From the NCBI RefSeq assembly GCF_014633365.1, contig NC_068350.1:30185119-30249118 (forward strand): a stretch of DNA of 64,000 nucleotides, given 5' to 3'. Both the position numbers and the translations under genes were made by a program. Shown here piece after piece: positions 49,601 to 61,347 of this stretch (positions within the stretch are counted from its first letter, which is position 1; every line of letters starts with the position of its first letter). The notes below the pieces were generated by a model. It ran no database searches and had not been told where the DNA came from. It worked only from the letters and a program-made list of their open reading frames with translations. Origin of the DNA: Diospyros lotus. Its lineage: Eukaryota; Streptophyta; Magnoliopsida; Ericales; Ebenaceae.

Positions 49601-50852
49601 TTCATAAATAAGCTCATATATTAATTATGTAATAATCCACAAAGACCCAAGCCTTAATTTGGGTAGCATAGTCCGACTAGGGTTTCAGGTGAATTATGAC
49701 AAACTTAATTAATAGACTTATTTATTATAAGTTCTAAAATATTAACTATTAATATTTAAGAACTCTAGCTCCTTATTAGGATTCCCCAATCCTAATCAAG
49801 CTCGCCATTACCTTGTAATTGCAAACCCTTATTGCATGTGACCCATTAGGCTTCTACATACGTTAGTCGTGAATTTATCGAATAAAGCCATAAATGATGA
49901 GTGAAGTCTAGCAACCCATCACAACCTCCAATTGGTAGAAGGATTAATTTATGATCACTGATTTTTAATGATGGTATTCTCATGCAATTTAATCCCTTCA
50001 TCAATTTAAAGTGTCTCAATCAAGCGAGGACATGGATTGTGCGTTAATCCCCATTCAGTGCCTGATTATAATATTTCTTTGGTTCTCAAAAAGTATAGGT
50101 TCATAGGATCTTTATCCTGCTATGGCCATAGACTTATAAGCTATATTTCCCCAAATTGCCTACGAGACATATCTCCCCAAATTAGGGGTCAATGAATCCT
50201 GTAATTGGCTCAACACAGTCTTCATATGTTTCATGGCATACCCAATCACTGTCATACTCACACCCTTCATTGAGATGCTTCCTTAACAGTGTCAAAGTAT
50301 ACAAATCCACATACAAGACACAGTGGTGACCTCAAGTCAAAGGATCACTTGCACAATCGCCACTAGAGGCTTCCTTAGACACTCTTTCAAGATCCATAAG
50401 GAATCCTTTTGGTCGAGTTACTATCCAATGAGCTTGTACTCACCAACAATCACTCAAGTACTAGCTTAGGTATCCCATACACGTAGTTTGTAAGATCAAC
50501 TACAACCTTTCCTAAAGGTAATAACATAGCACACTAGTCTCTTTGTGTTATTGATGTCCCGTCTTGATGACACTTTTGACCAGGGACGAGTTTAAGGTTG
50601 TACTTTAGGTGTATCAACGACCTTACAATTGAAGTCACACCTCAATTCCTTTCTACACAAAGTAAACCTAGGGACTTTGTCTTTAGGCATCTTGTATTTA
50701 AGTAATTAATAAACAAACAAATAAATTAAAAAGATGAAAGTTGTTAATAAATAACATGAACATGAAACAACTAGATATATTACTCAACAAATATATCATA
50801 TATTAATGTATCAAGTACAATTTAAAGCTGTAGGGCATACACTAACACTAAT
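46626..50852 (-). mobile_element. Copia-type solo LTR (46631-50847), TSD CTAAT
   Basis: Read on the minus strand it starts TGTTAGTGTATGCCC at 50847 and ends ACCTTCA at 46631, with perfect CTAAT duplications at 46626-46630 and 50848-50852. A TATAAATAAGCCC box on the minus strand near 46975-46987 fixes the orientation. About 1.8 kb belongs to this LTR; the rest is the gypsy solo LTR inserted at 47028. Confidence 0.85.
47023..49426 (+). mobile_element. Gypsy-type solo LTR (47028-49421)
   Basis: It starts TGTAATATTTC and ends GGGTGTTACA, flanked by TATGG (47023-47027) and CATGG (49422-49426), a 5-bp TSD with one mismatch. It is co-linear with the solo LTR at 31161 (same 'caggatttatg-tgcc-agagaaatc' region and 'ctagaagattcatctt' region), so the two are one diverged family. 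No gene. Confidence 0.82.
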
Positions 50853-51611
50853 GAGCCAAACCATCCAATTGAGAGGTGGGAACATTCATCTATGTGGTTT
50901 CGTATTGCTGGTATATAGAGACAGGTGTTGGGAATAGGATTTGTTGCCCTCGTCGGTATTTGATGTGGTGAACATCCTATGTGATCTACTATTAATGTGA
51001 CGAGACAGTTCCTAGCCAAGTCAGATTGAAAGTTAGGAAAGGTTTTTCTTGAGGTGTCATCTAATCACATTAATGGGGTCTGACACATGGTTTCTGAGTT
51101 TGCAAGTTTGTCACTCCATAACTCTCGCTCAATCAAGACGTTAGGTGATGGAAGGATTATAACACACGATAATCGTCAACTATAATAGGTTTACTTGAAG
51201 TGAGATTTCATTGCCACCTATATTGTCCTGAATTGTTGTTAGGCATTAATCAGGAACTCTCAGGTCGTTGTCGAGATTTAGAGAAGTTCCAAAGACAGGT
51301 TAAAGGGTTGACCAGTACCAAAAGGGGTTTCAGTATTATCTGCTTGCTAGTGAGTAGTGAACTTAGAAAGTCACACACCATATAGTGTTGCGTTTGGTCT
51401 TGCCATTGTGTGGCCAAAATGTCTCTGAAAGTGATTGGTCAAAAGTTGACCCTTAGCTCCTCCTTTTAATAATGCATAATGCATAGTAAAAAGGCATAGT
51501 AATCTCTTGAATTATTAGGTTGGTAGGGTGGCAGACGTGAGAAAATTCAAAATTGGAGAAGGAAGAAGAAAAATGGGAGGGGGAATTATTTAATAAAAAG
51601 AGGCAGGGCCT

Positions 51612-51658
51612 CTGCTCTCTCTCTCTCTCCCTTTTTCTCTCTCTCTCTCTCTCTCTCT
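51612..51658 (+). repeat. CT-rich microsatellite
   Basis: (CT)n with a short CCCTTTTT interruption, within the Copia 5' LTR. Confidence 0.85.
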
Positions 51659-52019
51659 ACGCATGTTGCTTCCTCTTATTATTATTTTTCTTCTTCTTCC
51701 TTTTAAAATATTCTACTATCATAGAAATTATACGTGTATAATTTTGAGATGCAGGCATTAGTGATACACAAAACCTCTATGTTTAGCACGAGAAGAGGTG
51801 ACCAGAATGATACCATTCGGCATACTAGGTGTAGACAGACTAGGACCATCGCAATGTGAGGTGGATACAGTCTCTATATAGAAAATTTTTCTGTACCCCA
51901 ACCTTGCATCGGACAACATGTATGAATTTATTTATATTCAATTGTTGAATATGTGTTTCTTAAATACTAAAGCTCTGTATGACGTATATATTAAATTTCG
52001 TACTAGTGATTTCCTTTAG

Positions 52020-52032
52020 TGGTATCAAAGAC
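52020..52032 (+). other. Primer-binding site of the Copia element
   Basis: TGGTATCAAAGAC follows the 5' LTR end by one base. It is the tRNA-Met primer site with small changes from TGGTATCAGAGC. Confidence 0.75.
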
Positions 52033-53275
52033 TCAGTTTGATATTTAATGCATATACGTGGATGTATGTGTTAAATATTGCATTTAATCGGCGTGTCAGT
52101 TTCGACAACTAGACGACATGTTCTAATTGTTTCATTTTTATGGTTGTGCGGTAATTCACTTTGAATATTAATACGAAGATTTACATATGCTTGTTTGGAT
52201 GATGGATTGTATTATTTGAAATATGCAGGATAAATATTTTCAAAATTATTTTTAAACAACGAAAGCGAATATATGTACAGAATGAGTATGGGCTTGGTAT
52301 GAATGAATGAATAAATGAATGTTACAGGGCTTCATTTTATTTAAGTCAAATTTGTAATAATTAATTCATTCGGGTATGTACTGAGGCATAAGCCTCTAGT
52401 AGCTTCTTTTAGTCTTTATTTTACAAAAGTTGTAAATGAAGATGGCATCAAGGAGTTGATGGCAACAGAAATGGTGAAGCAATAGTCCATCAAAGAGTTG
52501 ATATGTGGTACAATTTAAACTCTGGAGGCTTAAGTTTATTCTATGAGCAAGCCCATGGTCATCTTGGTTAATTTATTATTTATTTTATTATGCAATGGTT
52601 GTGTGATAGAATGAATGATGGAATCTGATGAGATCTTAAAATGAGAAGCACAAAAATCTTTCCATAAAATTAATATTAGATCTAAATGGTAAATCTAATT
52701 TATCGTGCCTTTCCACTGTCGCAGTGGTTTATCAGTTTGATTGGGTGTATCCAAAAAACTAAAATGTGAGAGTGCATTTCATGAAATGTTGTTTGATTTT
52801 TCCTATTAACCATGAGATGGGGTGGTGTTCAACAAATCTCACCTAACCAAGTAACTAAAATATGAGGGAGGGTGATTCAACTCATTGCAATTAGCCAGAG
52901 AGTGGGTGAGATCTAACTAATCCATGAGGCCAAAAAACTATAATGTGAGATTTATGATGGGTTAGAAGTTGAAGGTTGAGCTCCACATATGATGTGGTGG
53001 CAAGTGTTGCCTACTCAATTATGAGAGTATTCCAAAGAACTATAAATGTGAGGGGTATTCTTATGAAAGAGAAATCGACCACCCATTATTGGATTCTATG
53101 AATCAGGTTTTCTATGGGGAAGTACAGGATTTGAAAATTTTAGTGGGAGTACCCATTTAATCAAAATTCCTTAATTAAATGGAGTTTTTACAAAGATAAA
53201 AGCTAATATATCTATTTATTTTCTATAGATAAAAGCGGCAAGTTTAAACCCGTTAACTTGTATTATGAAAACCAA
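52033..53275 (+). other. Copia leader between primer site and gag
   Basis: No coding sequence is recognised. Near 52740-53050 a motif with 'caa--aactaaaatgtgag' and its variants recurs about five times at irregular intervals, indicating a degenerate internal repeat. Confidence 0.45.
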
Positions 53276-54700
53276 TAGGTTCATTGGCCCAAATTTTTTA
53301 CTGGTTCCGAAATTCAAAAATTATGCTCAATATGGAAAAGATAAATGATACTTTGTCTTATGTACCACCTATTAAAATTCCTCAAATTGCGATTGAGGAG
53401 GAGATTATCACTTGAGAGATTTTGAAAAAACATGACATGAGAGCTCGCAACTATATTCTCGCATCGATGTCCAACGATTTGCAGCATTAGCTTGAGAGCT
53501 TCATGAGTGTTGTGAGCATGATACAACATCTCAAAGACCTTTTTAGCGAGCATAGTCGACTAGCTTGGTATGAGATATTGAAGAAGATGTTTCGGGCATG
53601 GATGCTTGAGGGTTCAAATGTCAGAGACCATGTTATCAGCATGATCAATATGATTGGTCAGCTGGATACCATGGAATTCCCAGTTAACAACTCAACTCCA
53701 GACTGATCTTGTTTTGCAATCGTTGTCTGATTTTTTCTCCCCTTTTATTACTTATTTCAATATAAATAAGATTGAGTGTTCTCTTCCTGAGTTATTAAAT
53801 ATGTTAATAACCAAATGAAAGGAAATGGTAGAGAATGAGTTCTTGTTGTTGCCTCATCTTCTTCCTAGAAGAAACTTAAATCTAGAAAGAGAAAGATAAA
53901 TGTTCTCTAAGCCTACAAGGGTGGTGGTTAGATAGAGACGAAGGGTAATTGTTACTTTTACAGATAGAAGGGACACTAGAAAAGGAATTGCCTAGACTAT
54001 CTGAGGAGCTTTAAGGAAAAGTGTCCACAGGTCAAGTATTTTTCTTTCTATGTGTGTTATTGAGACTGATCTTTCAATTAGTCGATACCCTGCTTCTTGG
54101 ATTGTGGATTCTAGTGCTACTTCTCATATTTGTTTGTCTAGAAAAGATCTTAATCAAAGTAGGGTGATTGGGAAGCGCGAAGTGGTTTTGAGGGTTGGCA
54201 ATAAGGCAAGTGTTGCTACATTAGCTATAGGGACTACTTTTGTATCTTTACCTTTCGAGTATGTATTGTTTTTATGTGACTGTTTGCATATACTGAATGT
54301 GATTTGGAATGTTATTTCAATTCCATAGCTTGTGAATCATGATTATACATTTTTTTTTTTTTTTGCATGTAATGAATGTTTGATTATGTTTAATAACGTG
54401 TGTGTGGGAAAAGCTATGATGATAAATGGTCTATATTTCCTACAAACACATGTTTGTGAATATAGCCAGCAAATAGTTGCTAGACCTAATACCACATTAA
54501 AAGAAAAGCATTCTCGGGGTAATCAAATTAATCCCAAATAGTTGTGACACCTTAGGCCGGGTCATATCAGTGAGAGTAGGCTTATGAAGTTGGCTCATCG
54601 AGGTCTTATATGTGATTTGTGTGCTGAACTCGGGCCACCTTGTGAGTTATGTATTCTCGAAAAAATGACTAAGTCTCCTTTTTTTTAGATAAGGGGAAAG
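53276..54700 (+). pseudogene. Copia gag, zinc knuckle, protease and pre-integrase remnant
   Basis: In plus frames, gag starts near 53270 with 'NRFIGPNF', then 'LKIVLNMEKINDTL' and 'ARNYILASMSNDL', and continues as 'HLKDLFSEHSRLAWYEILKK' and 'HVISMINMIGQLDTMEFP'. A CCHC-like knuckle near 53950 has its Cys/His spacing broken by stops (C-FY--KGH-KRNC). The protease at 54098 reads 'WIVDSSATSHIC', with D-S-S-A where active enzymes have D-(S/T)-G-A. A pre-integrase segment near 54550 reads 'LRPGHISESRLMKLAHRGL' and 'CELCILEKMTKSPFF'. Stops and frameshifts separate these parts, so it cannot be active. The frame resumes at 57688. Confidence 0.82.
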
Positions 54701-57687
54701 TGTTGGTCCCAAGACACATAATGACCATTCAAGAGGGGGGTGAATTGAGTATTAAAAACTCATTAAACCAAATTCTTTCCTTTTAAAACTCTTGAGTTTT
54801 TCTTATAGAAAGAAAATACTTGTTATAAATATATATGTTGTTTGGGAGTGATAACAATATAAATATCCAAACAACAATAACAACACAAGAATATATAGTA
54901 GTTCGATGTCTCTAACACCTACTCCACTCTCTCAAGGTTAACCCGACACTTGAGGTTCCACTATAACCACACCTAAGTTTTCCAACAAGCTTACCTAGGA
55001 AACTTTTACACAACACCAAGGTTTTTCCTTAGCTCACGCCGGAAACTAATACAATAATACAACTAAATTACTTGGGCTCTAGGATGCCACTCACAATCCA
55101 CAATTAATACAAATAAACAATCCTAAGTCCAACAATCTTGGACAAATATGGATATAAGTACAATGAAAATATACACGGAAAATGAACAAATATAATGATA
55201 CAATTTTTACCACACTTGGAGAGAATATCTCATTTACCTTAGGTTCCAAAGATTTGACTTTAAGCTTGAGCCTTTAATTGCTTAAAATTGGTTGCTTGAG
55301 AGCTTGGGTGTGCTTTAAAAATGTAGGACTTGTTAGGAAACCAGCGACCGTGAAGCTTCGATTCTGCCTAGTTATGATCCGTAGAGTCACAAGCACGAAC
55401 TCCTCCAAGTCAGTCCACACAATCAACCCTTTCCATGAACGCCTCGAGTAGTGCTAGCAACCCTAGGCGCCTCTTGAGAGATCCGAATTTCTTCTCATTC
55501 TTTTTCAGCTTCTTAAGCGGCATATTTATAGAGTTAAAAAACCCTAATCGTGCCTTGGAAAACCCCTAAACAATATAGGCCTGGCCCTTAATCACATTAG
55601 GCCAAATCTCTCTTTTAAATTGTGGAACGGGCTCGACCTAAGTGTATAACCCCTTAGGTCCACCATTGGGCTAGATGTAGGGCATCTTCTATTGGGCTAT
55701 ATCAAGGCCCAGCTTATCAGATTAATTAAACTCTTTAATTAAACTTATGGGTTTCTAAATTAACACATCTCATGGGCTTCTTAATTAAACTCTTTAATTA
55801 ATAGTTTTAGAATTAATCAAATTAATTCTAAAACTCTACATATCATGGTTAATGTCTAGCAACATGCTATGAATACCTAGCCAACAATGAAAAAACACGG
55901 ACATTTTCAATTGCAATTACCGTACAGTAAAATCCTTTCATTAATCTATATCCCGATTGAATTTAGGGTATGGTTTTAGGACGAAACCCTACTCATTCAA
56001 TAATTATGCATCCGTTCCAGATTTATGACTTGATAGGTGAAATCAAAACACCTTTTGATTTCCACCTCACCTTGGCCAAGGATTTTCTCAGTCATGAAAT
56101 CATCAGAATACATAGGACATCTTCTCATCTTATCGATAAATGATGAATCCTATTTCAACATTCACAAGCCTTCATATGTCATAAGGTTACGCCCAGTGAT
56201 AATTTGTTAATGACTCCATTAGAATCCAAAAAAGAACCAAAGCGTAACCAGTCAAATATAAAACTACCATGATGTCTCAAGTCTAAGGATCAATCTGCAC
56301 TATTACAACACAGGAATTCTAATTCGACATTAAATAATAACCATTAGAAATTCTGTAGTGGATCAGTTCAGTATACTTATTCTTATAATAAGCACCCACA
56401 TATATGCACTAGTGTCCTCACACCAATATCCATGAAATGAGACATTCTCCTAATTGAGCATGCATCATATGTGCTAGTCTATCCGAGTTATTAGTGTCCA
56501 ATCCTAATAACTCTATGACTAGGAACATTTAAGATCAAGGCTTGAAAGGAATATGTTTCATGATCGTGATCTCTATGCACAACCATATTCCATGAGCCTA
56601 TTTGATTTATGGACTTTATCAAGTATGGATTATAATAAATAATGATGATAACCATCAATGACAAATAAAAACATAACGCCTTGCAATAACAATTGATTGA
56701 AGATAAAGAATCAAAATGTAAAGTACGATCAATTACATGTAAATATAATTGGCTTGTGGGGCATAATTCTAATAGGACTTGATAGAGCATTAGCCATTTC
56801 TAGATTTCTCCTGTTCCTTTTATAAATTTGGCTTCCAACGGCTAAAAAAATTCAATAATTGGAGTCGAGGAGTTGAATTTCCTAAAATAGGAGTCGACTT
56901 TCATTTTAAGTGGGAGTCGACTCTAGTTATACAAGAGTCAACTTCTCTACTGTTATAGTCAACTCTCACCAATGCTATCAGGTCGACTCTGCATAACATG
57001 CTCTCGGTTGGGTCGACTCTAACTTTGCAAGAGTCGACTTCAGCTTAAGGGGAGTTGACTCCATTGAACAAAGAATCAACTTCTGAGGCTAATATTACAA
57101 AAAATAAATTTTATACATATAGTAATTGCTTGAAGATATAATCCATACCATGTATACAATACAACATATTTACATTTACTTAATTTATATTTTTCCTTCC
57201 ATTTACTTTAATACATAAATGTAAATAAGAAAATACCCCCCATTTGGATTCAATAAAAATATCTAAAAAATCAAAATCTATAACAATAAGAAAATATAAT
57301 TTTGGTTTCAGTACGAATTCAAAATTTAGCAATTTTACCACCCCCAAAATACATACCTTTTATTTCTTGAAAAATTCATTAAAAATCATTTTAACAATTG
57401 TGAATATTAGCTATCAAAATACCGGGAGATAGATTTTCAAAATGAAAATATTTTCTTATATATCCCCTTATAATGCATTAATCTTTCACTTAGAACAAAT
57501 AGCATTTCTTGGTTCATTTTGATACACAAAATACTATAATACTTAAAATAAGTTTTCCATTATAAGACATATCAAAAATCTCTTAGGGGATTTTTAAATA
57601 TATCAAAAATAGTTTTATTAAAATTATGTTTTGTTAAACATCAAAATACACAATAGGTTGATTGGAGCAATTTGCCTCAACAGAAAG
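54696..57687. mobile_element. TG...CA element (54701-57682), TSD GAAAG, probably a solo LTR
   Basis: It starts TGTTGGTCCCAAG and ends GCCTCAACA, with perfect GAAAG on both sides (54696-54700 and 57683-57687). Removing it restores the reading of the Copia integrase. After subtracting the nested LTR at 55331 it is about 1.5 kb. It contains a 'caagaggggggtgaattg' motif near the left end and a TATAAATTTGGC box near 56821. It also holds a run of 'gagtcgact' words (56860-57070) and an AT-rich module (57180-57450) shared with the gypsy LTR at 11041. No protein is encoded. Orientation is not certain. Confidence 0.78.
55326..56779 (-). mobile_element. Copia-type solo LTR (55331-56774), TSD GGACT
   Basis: Read on the minus strand it starts TATTAGAATTATGCCCC (TG changed to TA) at 56774 and ends TTTCCTAACA at 55331. 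Perfect GGACT duplications lie at 55326-55330 and 56775-56779. A TATAAATATGCC box on the minus strand near 55525-55537 supports the orientation. Its opening resembles the Copia LTRs at 27260 and 50847. Confidence 0.85.
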
Positions 57688-57730
57688 GGCTATTAAATTG
57701 TTAGGATTGGTACAATTAGTTGTATGTAGG
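57688..57730 (+). pseudogene. Copia integrase start, continuation
   Basis: Joined to the sequence before 54696, the frame reads from 'KMTKSPFF' into 'GERAIKLLGLVQLVVC'. This is the conserved start of the Copia integrase domain with one stop. The gypsy LTR at 57731 cuts it. Confidence 0.65.
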
Positions 57731-58359
57731 TGTAAGGCCCATTCCTGAATATTTCTGCTAGAATAGAACATCTGAAAGGAGGTCATCACAAAAATGATAT
57801 AGAACAATATATCTCAACCCAACAAATTCTATCTTTTAGAAATATCAGTGAAAGCTAAAATAAAAGTTTACATCATCATCAGTTTACATCATCTTGGCAC
57901 CATGGCCTATATAAAATGTATACATGGGCACTGATGAAATTGCAAACACTACAAGAATTTGGGGGATTTGCTCACACATAAATTACCCACACATATTATA
58001 CGTGGGTATTTACCCACACATAATGTTAATATGTGTGGGTGATTAAATTGGACAAACTCGTTACATTATCTACATTTATTATGTGTGGGTAAATTGATAT
58101 ACACACTTATTTTGACGGAAAAAATTTCCTCCACTTTTAGAGGTTGGTGGGATAATTCTCGATAAAAAAATTTTTCTGATGTGGCATGTTTTTTGGATTA
58201 TATTACCCACACATATTAATAAATGTTACGCATGTGTGGGTAATTATTTAAAAATTTACCCACACATAAGTACAAATGTTATATATATGTGGGTATTCAC
58301 GTATTAGCTGATGTAGCAAATTTTTTAGATTATATTGCCCACACATATTAATAACTGTT

Positions 58360-59166
58360 ATGTATGTGTGGGTAATTATTTTTAAACTTAATAATTATAT
58401 TGCCCATACACAATATACGGATGATAGTTACACAATTTGGCATAGTTACATTGTCAATGGCGTTAGATTTCGTTGCAAAGAACGTGACGACAAGTTCAAA
58501 ACACAATGTAGTGGAGTTTGTACAGAGGATGATTATGAGTGTAGCGATATCACATATTATGGTGTTCTACTTGAAATTTTAGAATTGGATTTCATCTATC
58601 AACGTATGGTATTCATGTTTCGTTGCAAGTGGTACAATACTGATCCGAAAGGAAAAAGAATAGTGGTTAATAATAATTTGACATCACTTGACATTACATC
58701 TAATTGGTATGCTGAAGATCCATTTATTTTGGCCACACAAGCTCAACAAGTTTTTTATCTAAATGATCGAAGTCAAGGAAAGAATTGGATGGTTGTACAA
58801 AAGGTAAATCATTGGAACATAAATGATATAATTGAGCATGATGATGATGAAGAGAGGGTGAATGATGATATCTTTCAAGAGGAAGAATCTAGTGAGTTAT
58901 CGCCTTTTCATCCAACGAAAGAAGTAGTCGACACGCCTTTATTGGTTCGACAAAATGAAGAACCAATAACTCTGCCTCATGAGTTGGTGGTTAAACTATG
59001 TAGGGAACAAGCATTTATTAATGATCGAGAACAGAACTTGGAAGATATTGAGGACTATGATGACGACGGTAGATTTTTTATAACCGATGAAGTAACTTTA
59101 GAGTCTGAGACTGATGACGACTCTGATGACCTAGATCTTGATGACGATGACGATGATAATGCATGA
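58360..59166 (+). CDS. C-terminal part of CACTA transposase (DUF4216), truncated
   Basis: The open frame has 268 codons. The family-like part starts near residue 24 ('TIWHSYIVNGVRF'). It continues with ITYYGVL (64-70), a cysteine/aromatic strand 'FRCKWYNTDPKG' (87-98) and 'EDPFILATQAQQVFYL' (119-134), which is the DUF4216 domain found at the C-terminus of plant TNP2-like CACTA transposases. The tail from 160 is strongly acidic, ending in a D-rich run. Roughly the first 20 codons come from the subterminal repeat, so the given ATG is unlikely to be original: the N-terminal catalytic half has been deleted. No stop or frameshift interrupts the remaining domain. Product function, if translated, is unknown. 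Confidence 0.8.
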   Translation: MYVWVIIFKLNNYIAHTQYTDDSYTIWHSYIVNGVRFRCKERDDKFKTQCSGVCTEDDYECSDITYYGVLLEILELDFIYQRMVFMFRCKWYNTDPKGKRIVVNNNLTSLDITSNWYAEDPFILATQAQQVFYLNDRSQGKNWMVVQKVNHWNINDIIEHDDDEERVNDDIFQEEESSELSPFHPTKEVVDTPLLVRQNEEPITLPHELVVKLCREQAFINDREQNLEDIEDYDDDGRFFITDEVTLESETDDDSDDLDLDDDDDDNA

Positions 59167-59219
59167 TTTTTTATTACATTTTTTGCATGGCTACTAGTGG
59201 GCGAAGGGGTAGGGGTGCA

Positions 59220-59640
59220 CGAAGAGAAGGACGAGTTGGCGGACAAACAAAACCTATTGTTGCCCCCATTACATCAAATTCTAGTTTCTTGCATTTAGAT
59301 TTATTATTGATTTCATTATTTTTCCAACAATTGTCTTTAATACTTACATGCATATTCTTTTTTATATAGGAGGACATGTTGGAGGACAGACAGAGCCTAT
59401 TGTTGCCCCCACTATACATCACATTCTGGTTTCCTGCATTTAGATTTATAGCTAATTTCATTATTTTTCCAACATTTATCTTTGGTGCTTACATACATAT
59501 TCATTTTTATACAGGAGGACAGGTTGGAGGACAGACAGAGCCTATTGTTGCCCCCACTACATCTTCGTTAGTGGAGCCTATTACAATCCCATCTCCATCA
59601 GTTGTCGCACATTCTAGTTTGCTAACTATCACAATCTGAT
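59220..59640 (+). repeat. Triplicated exon-intron unit in the TNPA-like gene
   Basis: A unit of about 145 bp recurs three times, starting near 59220, 59366 and 59513. Each holds 'gt-gg-ggacagacagagcctattgttgccccc' coding G-GQT-P-IVAP, then an intron-like T-rich part, then an AG acceptor ('tatataggag' or 'tatacaggag'). Copies 1 and 2 are complete; copy 3 diverges after about 50 bases. Confidence 0.8.
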
Positions 59641-60714
59641 TTACTGCATTTAGATGTATTGCTAATTCTATTATGAGTTTATTTTCTTATAATGTTAATT
59701 AGGTTTCATATAATAAATTTCCAAGTATAACAAAGTCAGTTTCTATTTCTAAGAAATTAATATTTGAGTTATGATTAAACTAAAGTATAACTAAGTTAGA
59801 ATTCAATTAGTTTCTGTGTCTAACATCTTTAGCTGCAGATGTGGATGTGCACACCTCATCTTGATCAACAGCTGCAGATGTGGATGCACCTTGAAGGTTC
59901 AAATGTATGCAGTAGTACTTATGGACAACGTGCTTGGAAGGTGAAGAAACATGCTAAGGGAAGATTGACTGTGGAGTTCAATTTTACTCTTATGCAAGCT
60001 ATTTGTGACAATGCAGAGATGTTTAATAATGAAATTGGATACATTGTACGTAAGAATTGTAGTTTTCAATATAAGGAATGGAGATGTGTACCTTTGACAG
60101 TTAGGGCACTGCTTCGTCACAAACTTCTTGTAAGTAAATCACCATTTTATTACTTTTACTTTGTACATTTATGTGTTTTCTTATTGCTAACATTATATGA
60201 CTTCTTTTCTTTTTTAGACTGTTTTTGATATCAACATTGAGGATAAGAATGTCCAAAAGGTCTTCGATAAACAAATGCAATGAGCTTGGAGAGACCACAA
60301 ATATAAGCTACATGCTTACTTCAAAGAAATTGGAGGAGAGAAAGATCTAATTAAGGCCAAGAGTAAGCGCCATGAGGAAGTGAGCCATCAGGATTGGGAT
60401 TACCTTTGTGATCTTTGGAGAAATCCTATTTTTATGGTAATGCTTATAACTGTTTCTCAGGATTCCTTTTTCTTATTAATGAAAATATATATTTATTAGT
60501 GAATTGTTAATTTTTAAAGGAATGAGCATATAAGAATGCCAACTCTCATGCAAAACGAAAGTGGGAATCTATAAATGGTTCGAGGAGTATAGCATGTCAT
60601 CACGTTGTTCGTGGAGCTAACTTGGATGGCCCAACAGGACATATTAAGATTTGGCATCTTTGACATTGGCATTCTGAACACGGTTGATCGTCTCTAGAGT
60701 TAGAGGCTAAATAT

Positions 60715-61347
60715 GTAAGTATATTATTTTTACTTTGGATTAGGGAAGGAAAAAGCTCAAATCAGGGAAGATTGGTTTGCATAGTTTTTTTTTTATTAAT
60801 TGAAGAGCTTATGTTGGGTATCTTGTGAAGAGTATTGGGTTCTATCAAGGATAAGTGTTTTGTAGGAGTAAGGAAAGTTATCAAAAAGAAAAAGGAATGG
60901 AATAATGCATTGGGAAATGTCTTTTTTATGATGTAGTTAATGCATTGGGAATTTTATTTTTTTTTTGGAATCAAATTGATCTTAAAACTTGCATTTTCAT
61001 TTCTTTTCTAGTTTTTCTTTGTATTTTTGCCACGTTTTTGAAAGATGGGGGGAGTTGATGTGTGAAGGGATTGATTAGTTTTTCTTTGTAACTCTGAATG
61101 AATTTGAACAATATAGAATTTCATCATATTGTGGAGATCTAGTTGTTGCTAGTTGTTACTTAAATAGAAAGCATTTGTTGGATTTTCCATCATATTTCTT
61201 TGTCAGTGGCATGAATAACATTGAGTGGGTATGCTTGTGAAAAATCATGGCCGATTTTGATGATTCAACTGCTTTATATTGGTATAATTGAGACTATATT
61301 TTTAATTTAAAAATAATTCATTAAGAATATATTGTATTTTTTTACAG
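60715..61347 (+). other. Long intron of the TNPA-like pseudogene
   Basis: It starts GTAAGT at 60715 and ends TTTACAG at 61347. It is T-rich and has no other feature. Confidence 0.6.

Larger units (their letters stand above)
46102..52018 (+). repeat. 5' LTR of the Copia element, interrupted
   Basis: The LTR's own sequence is 46102-46630 plus 50853-52018, about 1.7 kb, comparable to the Copia solo LTR at 27260. The start TGTTAGTG-TATGCC matches the Copia LTR starts elsewhere in the window. The end reads TTTCCTTTA, where TTCA is expected. It contains a CT microsatellite at 51612-51658. Confidence 0.72.
46102..57730 (+). mobile_element. Copia retrotransposon dismembered by nested insertions
   Basis: The 5' LTR starts TGTTAGTGTTGTATGCC at 46102 and ends at 52018, just before a tRNA-Met-like primer site. 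Gag, zinc-knuckle, protease and pre-integrase pieces run from 53276 to 54700. The integrase resumes at 57688, after an inserted element with TSD GAAAG, and is cut again at 57731 by a gypsy LTR. The rest of pol and the 3' LTR are not in the window. Later insertions inside it are the Copia solo LTR 46631-50847 (itself holding gypsy solo LTR 47028-49421), the element 54701-57682 (holding Copia solo LTR 55331-56774) and the gypsy LTR from 57731. Confidence 0.8.

Noticed and set aside
46653..50847. Alternative left border of the Copia solo LTR at 46653 (TGTAGCG)
   Set aside because: The flanks CATAA and CTAAT do not match; the border at 46631 gives a perfect CTAAT duplication.
54701..57682. Reading the interval as part of the Copia element's own sequence
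   Set aside because: The GAAAG duplication and the restored integrase reading frame across the junction show it is an insertion.
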